Under the pieces are notes generated by a model. It saw only the letters and a list, made by a program, of their open reading frames with translations. It was not told the origin of the DNA and did no database searches. Shown here piece by piece: positions 26,122-34,124 of a stretch of 64,000 nucleotides of DNA. Position 1 is the first letter of the stretch; the number at the start of each line of letters is the position of its first letter. The stretch comes from Candidatus Pelagibacter sp. (GTDB lineage: Bacteria > Pseudomonadota > Alphaproteobacteria > Pelagibacterales > Pelagibacteraceae): assembly GCA_028101445.1 (NCBI GenBank), contig JAOHKR010000003.1:10084-74083 (forward strand), read 5' to 3'. Made by a program: the position numbers and the translations under genes.

Positions 26122-27162
26122 TTAAGGAGAAGGATTAGGATTGTTATTATGTATTAAATTAATTTTTTCCATTATCTCATCCGATAGTTCTATATTTATG
26201 GAGTCTATATTTTCCTTTAATTGTTCCATAGTTGTGGCCCCAATAATATTACTCGTTACAAATGGTCTGGAATTTACAAATGATTGTGCTAGTTGAACCA
26301 TGGTCATTTTGTTATCCGTGGCAAGTTTGTAATATTCATCATAAGCTTTCATAGCTAGAGGGTTTAAATGTCTTCCCCAACCTTGGAAAAAAAGGTCCAT
26401 TCTAGAGTTTTTTGGCATTTGACCATTTCTATATTTACCAGATAACCCACCTGCTGCTAGAGGATAGTAAACAAGCAAACCACATTTTTCTCTCAAAGAT
26501 ATTTCCGACATACCTATTTCATATGTTCTATTCACTAAGTTGTAAGGATTTTGAACTGACATCATCCGTGGTAAATTTTTACTTTTTGATAATTCTATAT
26601 ATTTAGATAGCCCATATGGAGTTTCGTTAGACATCCCAATGTATCTGATCTTCCCGTTTTTTATAAATTTTTCTAATGCTTGAAGAATGCTTTCAAAACT
26701 ATTCCAATTTCCCTCACTCTCGTTAACTGAATATTCTCTTTTTCCAAAGAAATTTGTAGAACGTTCCGGCCAATGTAATTGATATAAATCTATATAGTCC
26801 GTTTTTAATCTCTTTAAACTTCCATCAATTGCTTCACCAATTTTTTTTTCATCAAAACTATTTCCTCCACCTCTAATCCAATCGCAACCAGGCCCAGCAA
26901 CTTTAGAGGCTAAAATAATTTTTTTTCTATTTTTTCTTTTTTCAAACCAGTTGCCGATCATCTCTTCTGTTTTGCCGTAAGAGTCTGCAGTTGGTGGAAC
27001 TGAGTAAATTTCTGCCGTATCAAAAAAATTTATACCCTTGCTAACGGAATAGTCCATTTGTTCAAAAGCATCTTTTTCAGAATTTTGAGTTCCCCATGTC
27101 ATTGTGCCCAAACAAATCAAACTCACATCTAGATCTGTAGTACCTAATTTTTTATATTTCAT
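26122..27162 (-). CDS. Aldo/keto reductase (Tas-like)
   Basis: 346 residues, a TIM-barrel NADPH-dependent oxidoreductase. Seen: YKKLGTTDLDVSLICLGTMTWG at the start, catalytic D and Y in FDTAEIYSVPP, Lys in LASKVAGPG, and His in QLHWPERSTNF. The late FVTSNIIGATTMEQL cofactor segment also matches. Length and the WPERxxxxFG stretch resemble E. coli Tas. The physiological substrate is unknown. First gene of the four-gene minus-strand run, divergent from the Bax-inhibitor-1 gene. Confidence 0.93.
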   Translation of the reverse strand: MKYKKLGTTDLDVSLICLGTMTWGTQNSEKDAFEQMDYSVSKGINFFDTAEIYSVPPTADSYGKTEEMIGNWFEKRKNRKKIILASKVAGPGCDWIRGGGNSFDEKKIGEAIDGSLKRLKTDYIDLYQLHWPERSTNFFGKREYSVNESEGNWNSFESILQALEKFIKNGKIRYIGMSNETPYGLSKYIELSKSKNLPRMMSVQNPYNLVNRTYEIGMSEISLREKCGLLVYYPLAAGGLSGKYRNGQMPKNSRMDLFFQGWGRHLNPLAMKAYDEYYKLATDNKMTMVQLAQSFVNSRPFVTSNIIGATTMEQLKENIDSINIELSDEIMEKINLIHNNNPNPSP

Positions 27163-27207
27163 AGATTTTTAATATTAATTTAAGCTTTTTAGGTCAATTT
27201 TAGCCTA

Positions 27208-27235
27208 TTGAAAAGTTTTTAAAAAAACTTATATA
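27208..27235 (+). promoter_or_regulatory. Promoter candidate giving a leaderless Bax-inhibitor-1 transcript
   Basis: TTGAAA (27208-27213) and TATATA (27230-27235) are separated by 16 bp. The spacer is an inverted repeat, AAGTTTTT/AAAAACTT (27213-27220 and 27223-27230). The predicted start is at or next to the ATG at 27242, and no ribosome-binding site is visible. Confidence 0.4.
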
Positions 27236-27241
27236 TAGTGT

Positions 27242-27994
27242 ATGGATTTTAACAAACAAACCTCGACGGTCCGTTCTTCAGCTTCAGAAGCTATTATAGA
27301 TCAAGGCTTAAGAGCTTACATGCTAAAAGTTTATAACTATATGGCATCAGGTGTTTTATTAACCGGTTTAATAGCTCTAACGTTTTTCAAAATGGCTGTT
27401 GTAACTTCAGGAACAGGAGAGATCGTAGGTTTAACAAGTTTTGGAAACTCAATTTATGCATCAGGATTAAAGTGGGTTATAATGCTCGCTCCTCTAGCAG
27501 TAGTTTTTTATATGAGCTTTGGAATTGCAAAAATGTCTGCAGCAAAAGCACAAACTACTTTCTGGGTTTTCGCAGCACTTATGGGTGCATCTCTTTCTTC
27601 AATTTTTTTAATGTATACGGGAGCAAGTATCACTAGAGTTTTCTTTATTACCTCTGGAACATTTGGGGCAATGAGCATTTACGGCTACACAACAAAAAGA
27701 GATTTAACTAAGTTAGGTTCTTTTTTAATGATGGGTTTATTTGGAATTATAATTGCTTCTCTGGTTAACATCTTTATGAAATCTACAATGATGTATTTTG
27801 TAATTTCAATCTTAGGAGTTTTAATTTTTGTTGGTCTTACTGCTTATGATACACAAAAAATTAAAAACATGTACATGGCCAGTGACAGCGGTGAATTAAT
27901 GGGCAAGAAAGCAGTGATGGGTGCTTTAACTCTCTACTTAGACTTTATTAATTTATTTATAATGTTACTTAGACTTTTTGGCCAAAGAAGATAA
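27242..27994 (+). CDS. Bax inhibitor-1 / YccA family membrane protein
   Basis: 250 residues with seven hydrophobic helices. The opening DQGLRAYMLKVYNYMASGVLLTG (res 19 onward) and the late GLTAYDTQKIKNMY with conserved Asp, followed by GALTLYLDFINLFIMLLRL, are typical of the family. BI-1 proteins form pH-sensitive calcium leak channels in structural studies of a bacterial homologue; YccA modulates FtsH in E. coli. Which applies here is unknown. The gene stands alone; the start codon is only 6 bases after a putative -10 box. Confidence 0.94.
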   Translation: MDFNKQTSTVRSSASEAIIDQGLRAYMLKVYNYMASGVLLTGLIALTFFKMAVVTSGTGEIVGLTSFGNSIYASGLKWVIMLAPLAVVFYMSFGIAKMSAAKAQTTFWVFAALMGASLSSIFLMYTGASITRVFFITSGTFGAMSIYGYTTKRDLTKLGSFLMMGLFGIIIASLVNIFMKSTMMYFVISILGVLIFVGLTAYDTQKIKNMYMASDSGELMGKKAVMGALTLYLDFINLFIMLLRLFGQRR

Positions 27995-28342
27995 TTATTT
28001 AACCAATCTTAATTTATTCCAACTTGTTTTATCAATTAGCTGATCAAGATTTTGTGATTTTTTTAGAGTATTTCCGTTTCTATCCTTAATTAAATACTTT
28101 TCATTATAATAATTAGGTTTCAGATTTTTTAAAATTCTTAAAACAGGTTTGTCCGAGGATCGTTGATAAACATTAAATGAAACCTCTTTAATTCCTGAAG
28201 AAAAAGAATAGTCCTTCCATGAACCGTTAGAGACCATTTTTGCGTACAAATTTAAAATACATTGAAGTTCTTTTTTAACAAAAAATTTTTCTTTCTCTTT
28301 TTTTTGAAAACCATTATCTATTACTAATCTAATATTTTTCAT
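27995..28342 (-). CDS. DUF2794 family protein
   Basis: 115 residues, soluble. The FFVKKELQCILNLYAKMVSN segment (starting near res 20), then GSWKDYSF and VFN/VYQRSSDKPVLRILK, matches the alphaproteobacterial DUF2794 family. Homologues carry F.R.EL..IL..YGRMV..GEW.DYA at the same place. Function unknown. It overlaps the yciB stop by 4 bases, hence a two-gene transcript, and ends next to the convergent Bax-inhibitor gene. Confidence 0.88.
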   Translation of the reverse strand: MKNIRLVIDNGFQKKEKEKFFVKKELQCILNLYAKMVSNGSWKDYSFSSGIKEVSFNVYQRSSDKPVLRILKNLKPNYYNEKYLIKDRNGNTLKKSQNLDQLIDKTSWNKLRLVK

Positions 28343-28890
28343 ATTTTATGTCTGTTGATTAGAGGAAGCTGCAACGCAGTAAAAATAAAAGTAATGGGAA
28401 GCATGCCCCAAACTTTAAAGTTTACCCAAGTTGTTTCTGGTTGCGTTCTCCAAACAAATTCGTTTAAAATTGCTAAAAAAATAAAAAAATAAGCCCATCT
28501 AAAATTTAATTTATTCCAACCAGCTTCACTTAATTGAAATGCAGTTTGTAAAAAAAATTTTAAAAAATTTTTATCAAAGAAAATTTTGCTTGTAATTAAA
28601 ATAGCTGCAAAAATAATATTAACAATAGTAGGCTTCATGTACAAAAAGATAGGATTATCAAAATACAAAGTTAATCCACCAAAAAGTGAAATGACGATTC
28701 CGCCAATTAAGGGTACATAAGGAATTTTTCTTTCAACAAAAAACATAACAACTACAGCTATCACAGTAGCAATAATTAGAGGAGGAATCGCTACAGTAAG
28801 ATTGTTCCCACTTTTATAGTAAATGGTAAAAAAAATTAGAAGAGGGCCAAAATCAGTAATAAACTTTAAAAATGACTTATTCACAAACAA
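28339..28890 (-). CDS. yciB: Inner membrane-spanning protein YciB (septation protein A / IspZ)
   Basis: 183 residues with five to six hydrophobic helices. Family signatures are ITDFGPLLIFFTIYY (res 11-25), LTLYFDNPIFLYMKPT, and the late NEFVWRTQPETTWVNFKVWG. YciB takes part in cell-envelope organisation and intracellular septation. Starts opposite hspQ with a 70-bp shared promoter region and overlaps DUF2794 by 4 bases. Confidence 0.94.
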   Translation of the reverse strand: MFVNKSFLKFITDFGPLLIFFTIYYKSGNNLTVAIPPLIIATVIAVVVMFFVERKIPYVPLIGGIVISLFGGLTLYFDNPIFLYMKPTIVNIIFAAILITSKIFFDKNFLKFFLQTAFQLSEAGWNKLNFRWAYFFIFLAILNEFVWRTQPETTWVNFKVWGMLPITFIFTALQLPLINRHKI

Positions 28891-28960
28891 AGACTAGCAT
28901 ATAATAATATTTTAATAAATTAGATATTGATTTTAAGATAAAAATTATTAACTATTAAAT

Positions 28961-29284
28961 ATGCTTAAAAACAACAACGCAAAATTTTCTATAGGTGAAG
29001 TCGTTAAACATCGTCATTTTGATTTTAGAGGTGTTATTTATGATGTCGATTTTGAATTTAATAATTCTGAGGAATGGTACCAATCAATTCCTAAAGAAGT
29101 TAGACCTAGAAAAGATCAACCATTTTACCATTTATTAGCCGAGAGTAATGACGTAACTTACGAGGCATATGTTTCAGAACAAAATTTATTATTAGATCTA
29201 TCAAAAGAGCCAGTCAGACATCCTTTAATAGAAGAAATATTCTCAGGGAAAAAAGGTGCTAGTTATCATAAAATTTCAAATTAA
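28961..29284 (+). CDS. hspQ: Heat shock protein HspQ (YccV family hemimethylated-DNA-binding-like)
   Basis: 107 residues. The domain KFSIGEVVKHRHFDFRGVIYD (res about 7-26), then FYHLLAE, YEAYVSEQNLL and the final HPLIEEIF match HspQ. In E. coli HspQ promotes Lon-dependent degradation of selected substrates and destabilises mutant DnaA. Being about 25 kb from the putative origin, a link to DnaA is only a thought. Followed by a 174-bp structured gap. Confidence 0.93.
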   Translation: MLKNNNAKFSIGEVVKHRHFDFRGVIYDVDFEFNNSEEWYQSIPKEVRPRKDQPFYHLLAESNDVTYEAYVSEQNLLLDLSKEPVRHPLIEEIFSGKKGASYHKISN

Positions 29285-29458
29285 TTGCTACTGCCTAAAA
29301 TTTAACATTTTTTATCCAAACCTAAGACATAGACGGCAGATATATTTCTTATGTTTAAGCCTGATTGAGAATTATTTTCCTTACTTAACTCCCTCCTTTC
29401 TCAATTGGGCTTATAATACAACTTCCCAAAAAAATAATATTATAGTAGTTAAAAGACT
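29285..29458 (+). ncRNA. Candidate structured RNA or leader with anti-Shine-Dalgarno loop, upstream of ccmC
   Basis: The 174-bp gap has no credible gene. It contains a 16-bp stem: 29356-29371 pairs with 29398-29413 completely if two adjacent G-U pairs are allowed. Those pairs become A-C mismatches on the other strand, which favours a plus-strand RNA. The 26-base loop is pyrimidine-rich, with CTCCCTCCT (29389-29397). The 10 bases CCTCCTTTCT at 29392-29401 equal the usual alphaproteobacterial 16S rRNA 3' tail. A second possible helix is CTGCC (29291-29295) with GGCAG (29335-29339). TATAAT at 29412-29417 could alternatively be the ccmC -10 box. Not matched to a known family. Confidence 0.35.
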
Positions 29459-30166
29459 ATGTTTAGCTTATTAAGTCCCAGCAATATTTTTCACTTAATT
29501 GAAAAACTAATTAGTTTCATCAATTCTATATTTTTTATTTTACTTTTAATTGCACTTTCATTTGCATTAATTTTTTCTCCACCTGACTATTTACAAGGTG
29601 ATAGTGTAAGAATTATGTATGTTCATGTACCTTCAGCTTGGATTGGTTTAGCTTCTTTTACTTGCATAGCTTTACTCTCTATAGCTAATTTTATTTTTAA
29701 AACAAAAAACTTAATAATAATTACTAAAAGTATTGCACCAATAGGATTAATGTTTACTTGTTTAGCAATTATTACAGGATCATTATGGGGACAACCGACT
29801 TGGGGAACTTGGTGGGCGTGGGATGCAAGATTAACATCCATGGTTATACTTGCTTTATTTTATATAGGTTACATAGTTTCTCATAAATTAATCTTGAATG
29901 AAGAGCGAGCTAATAAAATATCAAGTATAATTGTCATAATAGGTTTAATTAACATACCAATAATTAAATTTTCAGTTGACTGGTGGAATACTCTCCATCA
30001 GCCCGCAAGCATAAAATTAACAGGAACAAGCACCATTCACTCATCAATGTTAATGCCACTATTACTCATGTTTTTTGTGCTCTTATTGTATTGTGCGTTA
30101 ATTTTTCTAATGAAATATAAGACAGAAATCATTAGAATGAAGAAAAAAAACTTAAAAAGATTATGA
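29459..30166 (+). CDS. ccmC: Cytochrome c maturation protein CcmC (heme transporter/handling)
   Basis: 235 residues, six membrane helices. CcmC loads heme onto CcmE on the periplasmic side. The tryptophan-rich heme-handling motif is WGTWWAWDARLTS (about res 115-127), with flanking His in MYVHVPSAW and in WWNTLHQPAS. First gene of ccmCDEFGH; overlaps ccmD by 4 bases. ccmA and ccmB, which normally partner it in the release complex, are not in the window. Confidence 0.96.
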   Translation: MFSLLSPSNIFHLIEKLISFINSIFFILLLIALSFALIFSPPDYLQGDSVRIMYVHVPSAWIGLASFTCIALLSIANFIFKTKNLIIITKSIAPIGLMFTCLAIITGSLWGQPTWGTWWAWDARLTSMVILALFYIGYIVSHKLILNEERANKISSIIVIIGLINIPIIKFSVDWWNTLHQPASIKLTGTSTIHSSMLMPLLLMFFVLLLYCALIFLMKYKTEIIRMKKKNLKRL

Positions 30167-30396
30167 TTCAAAATTTTTTATATATGAACGGTTACGGTCT
30201 ATTCGTATGGGCTGCTTTTTCAATTACATTTATTTCGTGTGGAATAGTTTTTTATAAAACTCAAAAAACACTTAAAAAATATGAAAGAGAATTTGCAAAA
30301 GAAATTAATGAATTATCCGCTGAAAAGAGAAAATCAGTTGTAGAAAATTCAAAGATTGCTTCACAAGTTTTGTCGTCTCACAGTAAAACAATCTAA
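30163..30396 (+). CDS. ccmD: Heme exporter protein CcmD
   Basis: 77 residues: a short N-terminus with MNGYGLFVWAAFSITFIS (membrane helix, about res 5-27) and a charged cytoplasmic coiled tail (LKKYEREFAKEINELSAEKRK). This is the standard CcmD layout; the family is small and weakly conserved, so position between ccmC and ccmE carries weight. CcmD is needed to release holo-CcmE from CcmABC. It overlaps ccmC by 4 bases. Confidence 0.9.
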   Translation: MIQNFLYMNGYGLFVWAAFSITFISCGIVFYKTQKTLKKYEREFAKEINELSAEKRKSVVENSKIASQVLSSHSKTI

Positions 30397-30404
30397 AGCA
30401 GTTA

Positions 30405-30833
30405 ATGCTTCAAAAAAAAGCTAAAATAAGAGCAACACTCTTATCAGCTCTGTTATTAGTATCTTTGTTAGCTGTTTTTATAATATTACAATCTTTAAAT
30501 AAAAATATTTTATATTTTAAGTCACCTACTGACATTAAGACAAGTCAAGATATAGATTTTACTAAAAAAATAAGAGTAGGAGGTATGGTAAAAAAAGATT
30601 CTGTAATTATTAGTGAAGAAGAAATTAAATTCACAATTACAGATTTTAAAAATGAATTAAAAATTAGTTATGGCGGTACTGTTCCCAATTTATTCTCTGA
30701 AGAAAAAGGTGTGGTAGCCGAAGGAAAGTTGCAGGACAAAACTTTTTTTATCGCTGATAGAATTTTAGCGAAACATGATGAAAATTATATGCCACCTGAA
30801 CTAAAAAATATAATGAAGCAAAATGTTAAGTAA
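30405..30833 (+). CDS. ccmE: Cytochrome c-type biogenesis protein CcmE (heme chaperone)
   Basis: 142 residues with one N-terminal membrane anchor (about 13-32) and a periplasmic OB-fold. The covalent heme-binding His is in LAKHDENYMPPE (about res 125-136), with the conserved tyrosine following. RVGGMVKKDS and YGGTVPNLFSEEKGVVAEG also match. It overlaps ccmF by 11 bases. It is the classical HxxxY type, not the CxxxY type of some archaea and Desulfovibrio. Confidence 0.96.
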   Translation: MLQKKAKIRATLLSALLLVSLLAVFIILQSLNKNILYFKSPTDIKTSQDIDFTKKIRVGGMVKKDSVIISEEEIKFTITDFKNELKISYGGTVPNLFSEEKGVVAEGKLQDKTFFIADRILAKHDENYMPPELKNIMKQNVK

Positions 30834-32706
30834 TTTTGGAAATTTATTATTATTCATAAATATCTTTTTGAGTTTTACGATAATTTATTTAGCTTTAAGA
30901 TGCTTAAAAATATCTGGTAAATTTATACCTAAAACAATTTATCAAATAAGCACTCTTCAAAGCACGTTAATAATCATTTGTTTTTTTACTTTAATAGCAG
31001 GCTTTATTGTTTCTGATTTTTCGTTAGTTACTGTTTATCAAAATTCACACACCTTAAAACCAATATTTTACAAAATTTCAGGCACATGGGGAAACCATGA
31101 AGGAAGTCTATTACTGTGGGTTATTATTCTTACAATTTTTTCTTTTTTATTTTTAATTTTTACTAAAAACCATCCTAAAGAATATAGAATATTTACATTA
31201 GTAATTCAGAATATCTTAATACTTGGTTTTTTATTTTTTATTTTATTCAATTCAAATCCATTTACTGCCATATCGCCAATTCCTAAAGAAGGATTGGGTT
31301 TGAATCCTATTTTGCAAGATCCAGCTCTAGCAATTCACCCACCTTTGCTTTACTTGGGATTTGTTGGGTCATCTATTTATTTCTCAGCAGCGATGGCCTC
31401 TCTAATTACTAATTATTCTAAAACAGCATTTGCTCATAGTATTAAAAACTGGGTTTTAATATCTTGGTGTTTTCAGACACTTGGAATTTTAGTTGGCTCT
31501 ATCTGGGCATATTATGAATTAGGTTGGGGAGGATTTTGGTTCTGGGACCCTGTAGAAAATGCTTCTCTATTACCTTGGTTTGCTATGACAGCTCTTTTGC
31601 ACTCATTAATGGTTTTTGAAAAGAGAGGTCTATTTTATTTTTGGGTTATTACATTATGTTTATTAACTTTTATCTTAAGTGTGACAGGAACATTTCTTGT
31701 TAGATCAGGAATTTTAAATTCAGTTCATACTTTTGCTAGCGATCCTACTAGGGGGATTTATATTTTATTATTTTTAACGTTAATGATTTTTTCTTCTATT
31801 TTCCTACTGTTTAAAAAATATAAAAAAGAAAATTATGATTTAAATCCAAACAGTAAAGAAACATTTATTCTGATTAATAATTGGTTTATGATGTTTTATT
31901 TAATTACAGTTCTCTTAGGCACAATATATCCTATATTTACTGATGTTCTTACTGGAAATAAAATTTCAATCGGGCCACCTTTTTACAATGTGGTGATAAT
32001 ACCAGTTGTAGTTATATTTCTTCTAATAATGGCGATTGGGCCAAAAGTAAAATGGATAAAAGAAAAATTTAATAATTTGAAAAATTATCTGCTTATTTTA
32101 TTGGGATCTATTTTAATTAATTTTTTAATAATTTTTTTATTTAAAAGTTATAGTATTTTATCAAATTTAATTATTATATCTTCACTCTTTTTAATTATAT
32201 CATCTTTAATAGATGCTTTTAAATCTTTCAAAAAAAATAAAACTGATTTTGCTAGAATAATTTCCCATACCTCATTTGGATTTTTAATAATGTTTATTGG
32301 TTTGAATGATATATTTTCTATAGAAAAGGATTATAATATTAAGTTAGGGGAAACAAAAAATTTTGATAATTATTCTATAAAATTACAAAATCTAGAAACA
32401 GAAAATTTTTCAAATTATAAAGCTGTGATTGGATCATTAGAAATTAAAAATAATAAAACTAATAGAAAAAAAATTTTAAAACCTGAAATTAGAATTTACG
32501 AAAATCCACAAACATTAACTTATGAAGCCGCAATTACAACTAGTGTTTTAAAAGATTATTATTTGACAATGAGTAACATTGATAGATCAGATTATTACAA
32601 TATTAAATTTCAAAAAAAACCACTTATGATTTGGATTTGGATTTCTGTAGTCATGATTACTATAGGTGGATTTTTAAGATTATTTCAAAATGCAAAATAT
32701 AATTAA
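30823..32706 (+). CDS. ccmF: Heme lyase CcmF
   Basis: 627 residues with about 15 membrane helices. Attaches heme to apocytochrome c together with CcmH. The WWD signature is WGGFWFWDPVENASLLPW (about res 233-250). The upstream ISGTWGNHEGSLLLWV and DPALAIHPPLLYLGFVG stretches supply conserved His residues. The C-terminal periplasmic portion is shortened (full CcmF about 650). Overlaps ccmE by 11 and ccmG by 17 bases. Confidence 0.96.
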   Translation: MLSNFGNLLLFINIFLSFTIIYLALRCLKISGKFIPKTIYQISTLQSTLIIICFFTLIAGFIVSDFSLVTVYQNSHTLKPIFYKISGTWGNHEGSLLLWVIILTIFSFLFLIFTKNHPKEYRIFTLVIQNILILGFLFFILFNSNPFTAISPIPKEGLGLNPILQDPALAIHPPLLYLGFVGSSIYFSAAMASLITNYSKTAFAHSIKNWVLISWCFQTLGILVGSIWAYYELGWGGFWFWDPVENASLLPWFAMTALLHSLMVFEKRGLFYFWVITLCLLTFILSVTGTFLVRSGILNSVHTFASDPTRGIYILLFLTLMIFSSIFLLFKKYKKENYDLNPNSKETFILINNWFMMFYLITVLLGTIYPIFTDVLTGNKISIGPPFYNVVIIPVVVIFLLIMAIGPKVKWIKEKFNNLKNYLLILLGSILINFLIIFLFKSYSILSNLIIISSLFLIISSLIDAFKSFKKNKTDFARIISHTSFGFLIMFIGLNDIFSIEKDYNIKLGETKNFDNYSIKLQNLETENFSNYKAVIGSLEIKNNKTNRKKILKPEIRIYENPQTLTYEAAITTSVLKDYYLTMSNIDRSDYYNIKFQKKPLMIWIWISVVMITIGGFLRLFQNAKYN

Positions 32707-33205
32707 AATATCAATTTTAATAATTATTATTTTTATAATTGGAGTATTTTTTATGGGCTTAAATAAAGATGCAAATTATAAAACAAATTTTTTAACTGAA
32801 AAAAAAATTTCCAATATAAGTCTTGAATATTTTGATGAAAATAAATTTTACAAAGAAGAAGACCTAAAAAGAAACAACTATACATTAATAAATTTTTGGG
32901 CATCATGGTGTTTACCATGCAGACAGGAACACTCGCTACTTACTCAATTATCTAAAGAGAAAAATTTAAAATTACTTGGTGTAAACTTCAAAGACAAAAA
33001 AAAACAAGCGGAAACTTTTTTAAATGAACTTGGAAATCCTTATGATTTTTTAACTAAAGATGAACTAGGGAAAAGCTCAGTAAAGTTTGGTATTTTTGGA
33101 ATTCCTGAGAGTATTCTAATAAATAAAGATCTTATGATTTTAAAAAAATTTGTGGGACCATTATCTGCTGAAGATTATGACTCAATTGTAGAAATAATTA
33201 ATTAA
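32690..33205 (+). CDS. ccmG: Thiol:disulfide interchange protein CcmG (DsbE)
   Basis: 171 residues: an N-terminal membrane anchor (about 5-23) and a periplasmic thioredoxin fold. The active site WCLPCRQEH is in NFWASWCLPCRQEH (about res 66-79); the cis-Pro region is GIFGIPESILIN. It keeps the apocytochrome CXXCH thiols reduced. Overlaps ccmF by 17 bases, followed by ccmH after 2 bases. Confidence 0.95.
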   Translation: MQNIIKISILIIIIFIIGVFFMGLNKDANYKTNFLTEKKISNISLEYFDENKFYKEEDLKRNNYTLINFWASWCLPCRQEHSLLTQLSKEKNLKLLGVNFKDKKKQAETFLNELGNPYDFLTKDELGKSSVKFGIFGIPESILINKDLMILKKFVGPLSAEDYDSIVEIIN

Positions 33206-33207
33206 CT

Positions 33208-33570
33208 ATGAAATTTAAATTACTCATGATTATATTGTTATTAAATTTTAGCTTAGCTAATGGTGAAGAAAAAAAAGTTGACCAAAATACTATTCATAAA
33301 AATTTAAGATGCTTAGTTTGCCAAGGACAATCAATTTCGGACTCAAATTCTGATTTTGCACAAACAATAAAACTTGTTGTGAAAGATTTAATTAATGATG
33401 GAAAAACAGAAAGAGAGATTTATGCATTTATGGCTGATAAATATGGAGACTGGATTGTATTTAAGCCCCAAGTAAACAAACAAAACTTTATACTATGGTT
33501 TTTACCATATTTAGCTCTAGTTTTAGGTGGGGTTATTATTTTTTTCTTATTTAAAAGAAGAAGAAATTAA
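33208..33570 (+). CDS. ccmH: Cytochrome c-type biogenesis protein CcmH
   Basis: 120 residues: signal peptide (res 1-19), the redox motif LRCLVCQGQSI (about 30-40), and a C-terminal membrane helix (about 92-114) ending in a basic tail. This is the short alphaproteobacterial CcmH, without the TPR part, which would be a separate CcmI; no ccmI gene follows. It works with CcmG and CcmF in reducing and presenting apocytochrome c. Last gene of the ccm run. Confidence 0.94.
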   Translation: MKFKLLMIILLLNFSLANGEEKKVDQNTIHKNLRCLVCQGQSISDSNSDFAQTIKLVVKDLINDGKTEREIYAFMADKYGDWIVFKPQVNKQNFILWFLPYLALVLGGVIIFFLFKRRRN

Positions 33571-33600
33571 TAAAGGCATCTGTACAAATTAACCATTTAG

Positions 33601-34119
33601 TTGTATTTTTTTGATATGAAATTTAAAGCTCTATTATTAGCATTTACTTTTTTATGGAACGTAAGCCTAGTTAATGCTGATGAGGGAAATAAAGATATTT
33701 CTTTTTATACTGGAACATTTGATTTAATCGATAAAGAAGGTGATGATCAAACAAATTTGTTTGGCATTGAACACAAAAACCCAAATTTATTTAGAGATAC
33801 CTTTCTTGGAAAATTTAAGCCTGTAACTGGAGCATTTATGACAGGCAAAAGTTCAGTTTATCTTTACACTGGAATTGAAGGTCAATATGGAATTGGCCCA
33901 CTAAAAATTTTACCAAGTTTTGCTCCAGGTTATTATGAAAAAGGTGATGGCAAAGATCTTGGTGATGTTCTAGAGTTTAAAAGTGAAATTAAATTTGGTC
34001 TAGATATTTTTGAAAATTCAAAATTAAGTTATAGTTACAGCCACATTTCTAATAATGATTGGGGAGCAACTAATCCTGGAACAGATAACCAGCAAATCAC
34101 TTTTTCTAAAAACTTTTAA
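33601..34119 (+). CDS. PagL-like acyloxyacyl hydrolase / lipid A 3-O-deacylase family outer-membrane protein
   Basis: 172 residues from ATG 33601; an internal ATG at 33616 (MKFKALLLAF) starts a proper signal peptide and is the better start. The mature part is beta-rich with alternating residues, as in a small barrel. The C-terminal SYSHISNNDWGATNPGTDNQ matches the PagL active-site segment. The catalytic His and Ser (H-x-S) are present, but the third residue, 14 after the His, is Asp instead of Glu. The last residue is Phe, as in barrel proteins. Sits between ccmH and lldD, 5 bases before the latter. Confidence 0.72.
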   Translation: MYFFDMKFKALLLAFTFLWNVSLVNADEGNKDISFYTGTFDLIDKEGDDQTNLFGIEHKNPNLFRDTFLGKFKPVTGAFMTGKSSVYLYTGIEGQYGIGPLKILPSFAPGYYEKGDGKDLGDVLEFKSEIKFGLDIFENSKLSYSYSHISNNDWGATNPGTDNQQITFSKNF

Positions 34120-34124
34120 TTATA

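Noticed and set aside
29256..29474. 72-codon open frame over the hspQ-ccmC gap
   Set aside because: It starts inside hspQ, runs through the inverted repeat and ends inside ccmC; its composition is not protein-like and a structural explanation fits better.
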